Assembly: GCA_022710485.1 (NCBI GenBank)
Contig: JAKLGU010000001.1
Span: 532,315 to 596,314 of the forward strand
Reading direction: 5' to 3'
Length of the DNA: 64,000 nucleotides
Origin: Gemmatimonadota bacterium
GTDB taxonomy: Bacteria; Gemmatimonadota; Gemmatimonadetes; Gemmatimonadales; GWC2-71-9
Shown in pieces: positions 1 to 7,431 of this stretch (position 1 is its first letter; every line of letters starts with the position of its first letter). Position numbers and translations under genes: made by a program. The notes beneath the pieces are model-generated. The model saw only the letters and a program-made list of their open reading frames with translations, had not been told where the DNA came from and made no database searches.

Positions 1-411
1 GGATCGTCTTCGCCGCTTCCTCGAGGTGGATGGTGTGACCGAGGATTTCGCTGATGGTGTAGAGGAGGTCGATCTCCTCGTAGCGGCCGGCCAGTTCTTC
101 CCCGATCTCGACGGCGCGCCGCTCACTGTCGAGCAGCGTGCCGAGGACGGGGCGGAGCCGGTCCGCGGCGGCGTGGGTCTCCGCGTCGGCCAGGCCCTCG
201 ATGCTGAACCAGACGCCGTCGATGCCGGGGACGGCGTCGAGCCAGGCGCGGCCGGTGGGGGTGGGGACAAACCCCGCCTCGTGGGTGATGATCGGGGCCC
301 AGCCTGGGTCTTCGCCGCCGAGCGCGCGGACGCGGCGCCCGTCGTAGCGCCAGGCGCGGACGCACCCGCCGACGAGGCTGCCGAGCGCCTCGAGGACGGG
401 GCCCGCCCGGT
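1..411 (-). CDS. Partial regulatory protein, probably the output partner of the RsbV/RsbW pair
   Basis: The 3' end lies beyond the window. The frame reads roughly from the RsbW stop codon leftward as a soluble protein with a segment resembling the sensor part of Gemmatimonadota GAF-containing regulators (key stretch GRYEEIDLLYTISEIL, about 100 residues in). Its place directly after rsbV-rsbW suggests a sensor-phosphatase of the RsbU type, but no catalytic domain is inside the window, so this is inference. No ATG, GTG or TTG is in frame near the RsbW stop, so the start is unresolved. A rare start codon, or a sequence error, is possible. A GAF-only or HD-domain regulator is an alternative. Confidence 0.45.
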
Positions 412-876
412 CTACTGGCGGCGCAGGGTCATGCAGATGGAATTCCCCGGGGGCGTGAAGCGGACGTCGTCCATCAGGTTGCGGATCAGGAAGAGACCCC
501 GGCCGCAGGGCAGCTCGAGGTCGTCGGGGGTGACGGGATCTCGGACGGTGGCGGGATCGAAGCCGGGGCCTTCGTCGGTCACGTGGACGTGGAGGGCGTC
601 GGGCAGGCACTCCGCCCGGACCTCCACCATCAGCGTCGGTTCCTGCCCGTTGCCGTACACGATGGCGTTGGCAAGCGCCTCGCTGAGCGCCACGCGGAAC
701 CGGAAGTGCGCCCGCTTCGGGGCGTCCCAGCCGGCGAAGCAGTGGCGGGCCACCAGCTCCACGGCCTCTTCGATGACGGACACGTCGCTGGGGATGCGGA
801 GCGCGATTTCCACGGCAATGCCCGAGGGAAGGGGCCGGTCGGCGCGGCGGACGCAGAGGCGAAGCGGCGCGGTCAC
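412..876 (-). CDS. rsbW: Anti-sigma factor serine kinase, RsbW/SpoIIAB-like
   Basis: This is a small GHKL-fold ATPase, the length of a stand-alone anti-sigma kinase. An N-box (ALSEALANAIVYGN, near residue 65) binds Mg-ATP. The G1-type loop DEGPGFDP and the G2-type loop GRGLFLIRNLMD follow near residues 101 and 124. Family members hold a sigma factor or another target inactive and phosphorylate their STAS antagonist. The STAS gene lies only 7 bp upstream, so the pair is almost surely co-expressed. The cognate sigma factor is not in the window. The GHKL assignment is clear; the exact target is unknown. Confidence 0.85.
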   Translation of the reverse strand: MTAPLRLCVRRADRPLPSGIAVEIALRIPSDVSVIEEAVELVARHCFAGWDAPKRAHFRFRVALSEALANAIVYGNGQEPTLMVEVRAECLPDALHVHVTDEGPGFDPATVRDPVTPDDLELPCGRGLFLIRNLMDDVRFTPPGNSICMTLRRQ

Positions 877-883
877 GGTCGGA

Positions 884-1219
884 TCAGAAGCCGGCGAGCG
901 CCTGCGCCGAGCTGTCGGCGATAGCGAAAAGGGTGTCGAGCTTGGTGAGTTCGAAGAGGGAGCGCAGGTCCTCGTTGAGCCCGCTGAGCCTGAGCTCCCC
1001 GCCCTGTTCCCGGACCTTCTTGGAAATCGAGACGAGCGCCCCGAGTCCCGACGAGTCGATGTACCCGGTCTTGGCGAAATCCACCAGCAGCTTCCGCTCG
1101 CCGTTGTCGAGCGCCTGCTGGATGGTGGCCTTCAGCTCCTGCCGGTTGCCCACGATCAGCTGGCCCTCGACCTCGACGATCAGGACCCCGGACGGATGCT
1201 TGGACGTGGTGAACGCCAT
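884..1219 (-). CDS. rsbV: STAS-domain anti-anti-sigma factor, RsbV/SpoIIAA-like
   Basis: A single STAS domain spans the whole protein. The motif YIDSSGLGAL (around residues 53-62) carries the serine that the partner kinase phosphorylates in this family. The unphosphorylated form binds the RsbW-like kinase and frees its target. It is the first gene of the three-gene switch, 15 bp downstream of pta. The upstream base run TGAGGGAGGTATTCGTTC before the ATG contains a good Shine-Dalgarno sequence (GGGAGG). Confidence 0.88.
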   Translation of the reverse strand: MAFTTSKHPSGVLIVEVEGQLIVGNRQELKATIQQALDNGERKLLVDFAKTGYIDSSGLGALVSISKKVREQGGELRLSGLNEDLRSLFELTKLDTLFAIADSSAQALAGF

Positions 1220-1234
1220 GAACGAATACCTCCC

Positions 1235-2167
1235 TCAGGAGCCTGGACCGGCCTGCAGGACCGCGAGTGCGGCCACTTCGACAATATCATCGCTCGTCGC
1301 CCCGCGCGACAGGTCTGCCATCGGCCGGGCCAGCCCCTGCAGCATCGGCCCGAGCGCGACGGCCCCGGCCAGGCGCTGGACCAGCTTGTAGGCGATGTTG
1401 CCCGCGTCGAGGTTCGGGAAGACCAGCACGTTGGCGCGCCCCGCCACCGGGGAGCCCGGCGCCTTCCCCGACGCCACCTCGGGCACCAGCGCCGCGTCGG
1501 CCTGCAGGTCGCCGTCGGCGGGGACGCCGGGGGCGAGCTCCCGGAACCGGGCCACCGCGGCGCGCACCAGGTCCACCGAGCGCCCGCCCGCGCTGCCGTG
1601 CGTGCTGTAGCTGAGGAACGCCACCCGCGGCGCGTCCCCGATCAGGCGGCGACGGTCGCCCACGGCGGCGAGCGCGATGTGCGCGAGCTCCTCCGCGGTC
1701 GGTTCCGGCACGACGGCGCAGTCGGTGAACGTCAGCACGCGCTCGTCCGGGAAGAGCAGGTAGAACGCGGAGCTCAGCAGGGGGAAGCCGGGCGCCAGCC
1801 CGATGGCCCAGAGCGCCGCGCGGAGCACCTCCGCCGTGGCCGTGGCGGCGCCTGCCACGCAGGCGTCCGCCTCGCCGAGGGCCACGAGGCCGGCGCCGAA
1901 CCGGAGGGGATCCGCGGCCAGGTCGAGGGCGTGGATCCCGTCCTGCACCCGCTCGGGCCGCCGCGCCCGGAGCCGTTCGGCAATGCGCTTCAGCCGCGGG
2001 TCGCGCGCCGGGTCGAGGTGGCCGGGCCCCAGCAGGATCGGCTCCGCGATCCCCTCCTTCCGCAGCCGCTCCGCGGCGGCCTCGACGCGAGGGTCGCCCC
2101 CTTCGGGCAGTACGACGCGTCCGCCGCGGGCGCGCGCACGCTCCAGCAAGGCCGCGCGCACGCTCAC
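1235..2167 (-). CDS. pta: Phosphate acetyltransferase (Pta catalytic domain)
   Basis: It converts acetyl-CoA and phosphate to acetyl phosphate and CoA, or the reverse. The 310-residue length matches the short Pta form without an N-terminal regulatory domain. Family signatures are seen near the C-terminus: [16 protein letters not shown], then [17 protein letters not shown]. The GTG start is chosen because it overlaps the coaD stop as GTGA; the open frame runs further upstream only in the shadow of coaD. No acetate kinase gene is in the window. Phosphate butyryltransferase is a close relative and cannot be fully excluded. Confidence 0.85.
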   Translation of the reverse strand: MSVRAALLERARARGGRVVLPEGGDPRVEAAAERLRKEGIAEPILLGPGHLDPARDPRLKRIAERLRARRPERVQDGIHALDLAADPLRFGAGLVALGEADACVAGAATATAEVLRAALWAIGLAPGFPLLSSAFYLLFPDERVLTFTDCAVVPEPTAEELAHIALAAVGDRRRLIGDAPRVAFLSYSTHGSAGGRSVDLVRAAVARFRELAPGVPADGDLQADAALVPEVASGKAPGSPVAGRANVLVFPNLDAGNIAYKLVQRLAGAVALGPMLQGLARPMADLSRGATSDDIVEVAALAVLQAGPGS

Positions 2168-2646
2168 TTCGCGAAGCGCGCCCGGAGCGCCTCCGCCACG
2201 GCGGGGTGGACCAGCGCCGACACGTCGCCGCCGAACCGCGCCACCTCCCGCACCAGGCTGGAACTCAGGTAGGTCAGGTCGAGTGCGGGGACGAGAAAGA
2301 CCGTCTCCAGCGAGGGGTGCAGCTGCCGGTTCATCAGCGCCATCTGGAACTCGTACTCGAAGTCGCTCACGGCGCGGAGCCCGCGCACCACCACCGACGC
2401 GCCCACCCGTCGCGCGAAGTCGGCGAGCAGCCCCTCGAACGACACGAACTCGATCCGCGGATCCTGGCCGACGGCGGTCCGCAGCATGGCCAGCCGCTCC
2501 TCGACGCCGAAAAGCGGCTGCTTGGAGACGTTGACCGCCACCGCGACGATGAGCCGGTCCGACAGGAGCAGGCTCCGGCGGATGAGGTCCTCGTGGCCGC
2601 GCGTCGGCGGATCGAACGAGCCTGGGTAGATCGCGATGCGAGTCAT
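2164..2646 (-). CDS. coaD: Phosphopantetheine adenylyltransferase
   Basis: It catalyses the penultimate step of coenzyme A synthesis, joining ATP and 4'-phosphopantetheine. The nucleotidyltransferase signature [12 protein letters not shown] sits at residues 7-18 (T/HxGH type). The conserved [16 protein letters not shown] stretch and the late [11 protein letters not shown] motif are present. Length (160 residues) is standard. Its start overlaps the rsmD stop (ATGA) and its stop overlaps pta, so CoA synthesis and CoA-dependent acetyl transfer are translationally linked here. Confidence 0.96.
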   Translation of the reverse strand: MTRIAIYPGSFDPPTRGHEDLIRRSLLLSDRLIVAVAVNVSKQPLFGVEERLAMLRTAVGQDPRIEFVSFEGLLADFARRVGASVVVRGLRAVSDFEYEFQMALMNRQLHPSLETVFLVPALDLTYLSSSLVREVARFGGDVSALVHPAVAEALRARFAK

Positions 2647-3158
2647 GGCGCGTAGCAGAAGGTGAGGGCGGTGTCGCCGTAGCGGCGGGTGTCGTCGCCG
2701 GGCAGCGCCAGGGTGGCGCGGTGCTCCACCGAAAGAATGCGGGCAAAGGGCGTCCGGCGGAAGAGCGCCACCAGCCGGGAGGCCGCCTCGTGGTCGTAGG
2801 GCGGGTCGGCGAACGCGACGTCGAAGGCGCCCGGCTGCAGCGCCTCGGCGAACCGCATCGCGTCGCGCTTGTGGACCTCGCACCGCCCCTCTACCCCGAG
2901 CGCCTCGATGTTGGCCGTGAGCGCCCGGATCGAGGCGGTCCCGAGGTCCACGAACTCGGCACGGAGCGCCCCGCGGGAGAGCGCCTCCAGCCCCAGCGCG
3001 CCGCTGCCGGCGAACAGGTCGAGCACCCGCGCGCCAGGGATCGCGGCGCCGAGAATGCTCATCCAGGCCTCGCGGACCCGGTCGGAGGTCGGGCGGACCC
3101 GGGCGTCCCTGGGCATGACCAGGCGCCGGCCGCCGAACTCGCCGGCCACGATCCTCAC
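2643..3158 (-). CDS. rsmD: 16S rRNA (guanine966-N2)-methyltransferase RsmD
   Basis: It is a SAM-dependent methyltransferase that modifies G966 of 16S rRNA in the 30S subunit. The N-terminal [12 protein letters not shown] and [12 protein letters not shown] stretches are typical. The SAM-binding loop is [16 protein letters not shown] and the catalytic motif is ADPPYD. The GTG start overlaps the recJ stop as GTGA. rsmD next to coaD is a very common bacterial pairing, which supports both calls. Confidence 0.95.
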   Translation of the reverse strand: MRIVAGEFGGRRLVMPRDARVRPTSDRVREAWMSILGAAIPGARVLDLFAGSGALGLEALSRGALRAEFVDLGTASIRALTANIEALGVEGRCEVHKRDAMRFAEALQPGAFDVAFADPPYDHEAASRLVALFRRTPFARILSVEHRATLALPGDDTRRYGDTALTFCYAP

Positions 3159-4888
3159 GCCGGCGATTCCGGGGCCGGAACGATCGCCACCATCCGGGCC
3201 TGGAGCGCCTCGCGGTTCCGGAAGGTATTGAGCTCCAGCTTGAAGGCGACGTCCACCGCATCGAGGGCGGCGGGAGCGCGGTCCATCATGCCGAACCCGA
3301 TGGCGTCGAGCACAACGCCCTGCTCCCGCATCGTGGCCTTGAGGTGCCCCTTGCCGACTTCGCGCGCGCCCTGCAGCTGGACGCCGCGCACCGCGAACAC
3401 CGGGCCGGGATTCCCCATGCCGCACGGCTCGAGGTGCTGGCACATCGCCTCGAGCTCCGGCGTCGCCTCCCCCAGCCGCAGCGTCACGTCCACCCGCTGC
3501 TCGGGCACGAGATCCTCGCCCCGCAGCTGCCTGTTGGCCTCCGCCACGAACCGCGCACGAAATTCGTCCAGCCGGTCCCGGTGGATCGTGAGGCCCGCCG
3601 CCATCCGGTGGCCGCCGAACCGCTCGAGGAGGTCGCCGCAGGTGGCGAGTGCGTCGCGGAGGTGAAAGCGGGAGATGCTCCGCCCGCTGCCCTTCCCGAG
3701 CGTCGGGGTCTCCTCGTCGAAGGCGATCATGAACGCCGGCCGGCCATAGCGCTCCACGAGGCGCGACGCCACGATGCCGATGACCCCCGCGTGCCACCCC
3801 TCGGCGGAGAGCACGAGCGCGGAATCCGTCTCAAGCCGGGCGCCCGCCTCGACCTGCGCGATGGCCTCCTCGAGGATCCGCTGGTCGAGCGCCTGCCGGT
3901 CGGCGTTGTGCGACTCGAGCCGCTCCGCCAGCACCCTGGCCTCCTCCTCGTCGTCGGTCAGGAGGAGGCGGAGTCCGTCCTTCGCGTCTCCCACCCGCCC
4001 CACGGCGTTCAGCCGCGGACCGAGCACGAACCCGAGGTGCCCCGCCTTGACCGGCTTTCCCTCGAGCCCGGACGACTTGATCAGCGCCCTGACGCCGGGC
4101 CACCGGCTCCGGGCGAGGACCTTGAGCCCCTGCTGCACCAGGAGCCGGTTCTCCCCCTGCAGGGGCACCACGTCCGCCACCGTGGCGAGCGCCACGTAGT
4201 CGAGGAGGTGGAGCGGGAGGTTGGGCGGAAGTCCGAGCGCCGGCACCAGCGCCTGCACCAGCTTGAAGGCCACGCCGGTGCCGCAGAGGTCGCGGTACGG
4301 CGAGTCCTCGCCGTCGAGCTGCGGATCCACGATTGCGGTCGCGGGGGGACGCTCGGGGCCCGGCAGGTGATGGTCGGTCACGACGACCTCGAACCCGGCC
4401 GCCCGCGCGGCCCGCACCGTCTCAACGGCGGTAATGCCGCAATCACAGGTGAGGATGAGCCGCGCGCCGACCTCGCGGGCGCGCTGGAGCCCGGCCTCGC
4501 GGAAGTCGTAGCCGTCGGCCATGCGGTGCGGCACGAACGGCTCGACGGCAGCGCCGGCGTAGCGAAGCGCCCGGGTCAGCAGCGCCGTGGCGCACTGCCC
4601 GTCCACGTCATAGTCGCCGTGGACGAGGATCGTGCCCCCGGCGCGCACGGCCCCCGCGATGGCGCCGACGGCCGCCTCCATCCCGCCAAGGAGATAGGGG
4701 TCGCCCAACTGGTCGAGCGTCGGCCGGAGAAAACGTCGGGCGGCCTCCACGTCGCCGAATCCGCGCTGCAGCAGCAGGGCGGCCAGGGCGCGAGGCACGG
4801 AGAGCGCCGCAGCCAGCGCCGACACCTGCGCGTCGTCGGGCGCGGGGGAGAAAACCAGCCGCACCGGACGGGGCGATGCCCCGGACAC
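3155..4888 (-). CDS. recJ: Single-stranded-DNA-specific 5'-3' exonuclease RecJ
   Basis: RecJ degrades single-stranded DNA in recombination and mismatch repair. DHH-superfamily motifs are in order: HGDYDVDGQ (near residue 95), the CDCGI motif, the VVTDHHLPG motif (near residue 170) and later FGGHRMAAG of the DHHA1 domain. Together these supply the metal ligands. The 577-residue length is normal. A C-terminal OB-like region follows. It shares an overlapping junction with rsmD and lies 16 bp downstream of the zinc-ribbon gene. Confidence 0.96.
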   Translation of the reverse strand: MSGASPRPVRLVFSPAPDDAQVSALAAALSVPRALAALLLQRGFGDVEAARRFLRPTLDQLGDPYLLGGMEAAVGAIAGAVRAGGTILVHGDYDVDGQCATALLTRALRYAGAAVEPFVPHRMADGYDFREAGLQRAREVGARLILTCDCGITAVETVRAARAAGFEVVVTDHHLPGPERPPATAIVDPQLDGEDSPYRDLCGTGVAFKLVQALVPALGLPPNLPLHLLDYVALATVADVVPLQGENRLLVQQGLKVLARSRWPGVRALIKSSGLEGKPVKAGHLGFVLGPRLNAVGRVGDAKDGLRLLLTDDEEEARVLAERLESHNADRQALDQRILEEAIAQVEAGARLETDSALVLSAEGWHAGVIGIVASRLVERYGRPAFMIAFDEETPTLGKGSGRSISRFHLRDALATCGDLLERFGGHRMAAGLTIHRDRLDEFRARFVAEANRQLRGEDLVPEQRVDVTLRLGEATPELEAMCQHLEPCGMGNPGPVFAVRGVQLQGAREVGKGHLKATMREQGVVLDAIGFGMMDRAPAALDAVDVAFKLELNTFRNREALQARMVAIVPAPESPA

Positions 4889-4904
4889 CGTCAGTCCGCC
4901 GGGC

Positions 4905-5615
4905 TCAGGAGGCGTCGACGAAATACAGCATCACGCCGCAGCCCTCGCAGGCGTCCACCACGCCGGACATCCGCATCTGCGCGCGCCGGTTCATCGGGAC
5001 CGCGGTGTAGCAGGCGCCGCAGGCGTCGCCGGCCAGCGCCACCACGGCGCGCGGGGCGCGTGATCCGCGCAGCCGCTCGTAGCGGGACCGGAGCGGCTTG
5101 GCGACCGCCGCCGCGCTCGCGTCCCGCGCCGCCAGCGCCACCGCGCGCTCGGCCTCCAACTCGGCCCGCCTGGCCGCCAGTGCCTCGCGTGGCGCGACCT
5201 GCTCCGCCTTGAGCGCCTCGACGGCCGTCTCGGCCTCGGCCACCCGCGTCTCCTGGGCCTGCACCGCCTCCTGAGCACGGAACCAGTCGGACTCCTCGCG
5301 CGCCAGCACCTGGCGAGAGAGATCGAGCTCCGCCATCAACCCGGCCGTGTCCTTCCCCGGCCGAGACACCTCGATCCGCTTGCGCCGTCCCTCCTGCAGC
5401 TTCCGGTACGTCTCCACCCGGCCCTCGACCTCGATGCGCCGGCGGATCGACTCGGCCACGCTGCGCTGTGCCACGCCGATGCTCGCCTCGGCGCTTCGCA
5501 CCGCCTCGTCGAGCGCCTGCTCCTCCGCGAGCACCTGGTCGAGGCGCTGATCCACGTCGAGCAGCGTCAGGTCCTTGTCCTGCAGGTCCAGCAACTTTTC
5601 CAGATCCGGGTTCAT
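4905..5615 (-). CDS. C4-type zinc-ribbon protein with long coiled coil
   Basis: About 170 residues of Ala/Glu/Arg-rich heptad-like sequence predict a long coiled-coil hairpin. A C-terminal zinc ribbon with two CxxC pairs follows (CGAC near residue 200, CEGC near residue 225). This layout matches the widespread family with a zf-RING_7-type ribbon (CT398/CdsZ-like). Its role is not settled in most bacteria; nucleic-acid binding or an adaptor role in secretion has been discussed. It sits between dnaG and recJ, which only hints at a DNA-related role. Confidence 0.8.
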   Translation of the reverse strand: MNPDLEKLLDLQDKDLTLLDVDQRLDQVLAEEQALDEAVRSAEASIGVAQRSVAESIRRRIEVEGRVETYRKLQEGRRKRIEVSRPGKDTAGLMAELDLSRQVLAREESDWFRAQEAVQAQETRVAEAETAVEALKAEQVAPREALAARRAELEAERAVALAARDASAAAVAKPLRSRYERLRGSRAPRAVVALAGDACGACYTAVPMNRRAQMRMSGVVDACEGCGVMLYFVDAS

Positions 5616-5652
5616 CCTGACTACCTCACTGAGAGTCGGGGCCGTACCGCCG

Positions 5653-7431
5653 TCACTGCGGCGAGCGCGGCCGTGGGTTTTGCCAATGCATCACCTTCTG
5701 GAGCGCCCGCGGGTATTTCGCGTTGAGCTCCTTCTTTCGTGCCAGTTTCTCCGCGTCGTCGGTCAGCAGCTGGTATGCCCGCCACAGCGGCCGGAACTCC
5801 AGCGCTTCCGAGGCGCTGGCGTAGTGGTCGTCGAGCACGGCGTCGGTCAGCGTCGCCCCGGTTTCCCGCAAGTCGCTCCACAGCGCCTGCGCCGCGGGCG
5901 AGAGCCGCGCGGGGAGGTCGGTGGCGGGGAGGTCCGCGTCGGCGACCAGTGCCTCGAACAGTTCGCGGTGGAGCGGCTCCTCGAACCATTCGCGCCGGAC
6001 CTCGTGCGCCGCCCGGGCGCGGTAGTCGTCGCTCGCCACGAGCACGCGCAACAGCTCCACCTCCGCCACCCCGCCCATCCGGCCCCGTCGCGGCGCGGGC
6101 CGCGCGCCCGCCGCCGGGCGCGCCTCCGGTGCGTTCGAGGGGACGGGCCGTGGCGCCCGCATCGACTCGACTTCAGCCAGCAGGACCTCCTTGCTGACCC
6201 CCGAACGCTCCGCCACCCGGCCGAGGTAGAGCTCCCGCGTGATGGCGTTGCTCGCGGCCCGGATGGTGGGGAGGAGCCGGTCGAGCGCCTCCCGCCGGTG
6301 CTCGACCCCCTCGAACCAACCCTTCCGCTCCAATATCTGGATCTTCCGCTCGAGGACGTCCACGGCGTCGCGCAGGATTGGCTGGAGCGCCTCCGCCCCG
6401 CCCTTCTGCACGAGGGTGTCGGGGTCCTCGCCAGGCGGCAGGGTGGCGACCCTCGCCCGCACATCGTGGCGCAACAGCTCGTCCCCGGCGCGGAAGGTGG
6501 CACGGAGCCCCGCCGCGTCGCTGTCGTAGAGCAGCGTGACGGACTTGGTGTACCGCTTCAGCAGCTCGACCTGGTCGCCAGTGAGCGCGGTGCCGAGTGG
6601 GGCGACCACATGTTCGATGCCCGCCTGGACCAGCCGAAGCACGTCGAAGTACCCCTCGACTACCAGCGCGCTCTCCTCGCGGCGAATCGCGTTCCTCGCG
6701 AAGTGCAGGTTGTAGAGCGACCGGCCCTTGTGGAAGATCGGGGTCTCCGGTGAGTTCAGGTACTTCGGCTCCCCGGGCCCGAGGAGCCGCCCGCCAAAGG
6801 CCACGACGCGGCCCCGCAGGTCGTGGATCGGGAAGAGCAGCCTGCTCCGGAACCGGGGCCCGATGCTGCCGTCCTCGCGCCGCACCACCAGCCCCGCCGT
6901 CACCAGGTCTTCCTCCTTCACCCCCAGCTCGGCCATGGCAGCCTGGAACTCCCCGCGCCGGGGCGCGAAGCCGAGCCCCAGTTCCCCCGCGACCTCGATC
7001 GGGATGCCGCGGTCGGCCAAGTACTTCCGCGCGCCCTCCGCCTCGGCCGACTCGCGCAGCTGCCGGGCGAACCAGTCCTGCGCCACCGCGGCGGCCGAGT
7101 ACAGCGGTTCGTACGGGTCGGGGCCCTGGCGCTCGCTGCGCTCCGGGATCACGATCCCGACCTTGCGCGCCACCTCGCGCACCGCGGTCGGGTAGTCCAT
7201 GCCGAACCGCTTCATGAAGAAGCTGAAAACGTCCCCCGCCTCGTGACAGACGTAGCAGTAGAACATCCCCTTCTTCGGGATGACGGCCAGGTTGCGGTGC
7301 GTCCCGCCGTGGAACGGGCAGGGCCCACGATAATCCGAGCCGGTGCGCTTGAGGTCCACCGAGTCGCCGACGATGGACACGATGTCGGCGGTGTCGCGGA
7401 CCTGCTCGATCACGTCGTCCGGGATGCTCAC
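5653..7431 (-). CDS. dnaG: DNA primase DnaG
   Basis: It makes RNA primers at the replication fork. The CHC2 zinc finger is complete (C38, H41, C59, C62). The RNA-polymerase core holds the EGYFDVLRL motif of the TOPRIM fold, followed by YDSDAAG with the metal-binding acidic residues. The C-terminal part, after a Pro/Ala/Arg-rich linker near residue 430, would be the helicase-binding domain. The start overlaps the mutS2 stop as ATGA. rpoD, its usual neighbour in proteobacteria, is not downstream. Confidence 0.97.
   Translation of the reverse strand: MSIPDDVIEQVRDTADIVSIVGDSVDLKRTGSDYRGPCPFHGGTHRNLAVIPKKGMFYCYVCHEAGDVFSFFMKRFGMDYPTAVREVARKVGIVIPERSERQGPDPYEPLYSAAAVAQDWFARQLRESAEAEGARKYLADRGIPIEVAGELGLGFAPRRGEFQAAMAELGVKEEDLVTAGLVVRREDGSIGPRFRSRLLFPIHDLRGRVVAFGGRLLGPGEPKYLNSPETPIFHKGRSLYNLHFARNAIRREESALVVEGYFDVLRLVQAGIEHVVAPLGTALTGDQVELLKRYTKSVTLLYDSDAAGLRATFRAGDELLRHDVRARVATLPPGEDPDTLVQKGGAEALQPILRDAVDVLERKIQILERKGWFEGVEHRREALDRLLPTIRAASNAITRELYLGRVAERSGVSKEVLLAEVESMRAPRPVPSNAPEARPAAGARPAPRRGRMGGVAEVELLRVLVASDDYRARAAHEVRREWFEEPLHRELFEALVADADLPATDLPARLSPAAQALWSDLRETGATLTDAVLDDHYASASEALEFRPLWRAYQLLTDDAEKLARKKELNAKYPRALQKVMHWQNPRPRSPQ

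Noticed and set aside
26..2272. A 748-codon plus-strand open frame, and similar long plus-strand frames such as 52077-55805
   Set aside because: They are antisense to clear genes (pta, coaD, rsbW; TPR and hutH). Their composition is Arg/Pro/Ala-rich with no motifs, as expected in GC-rich DNA where the opposite strand rarely has stops.
1235..3797. Long fused frames extending pta and rsmD upstream
   Set aside because: The extra N-terminal parts lie in the shadow of coaD and recJ. GTG starts that overlap the preceding stops give normal protein lengths.
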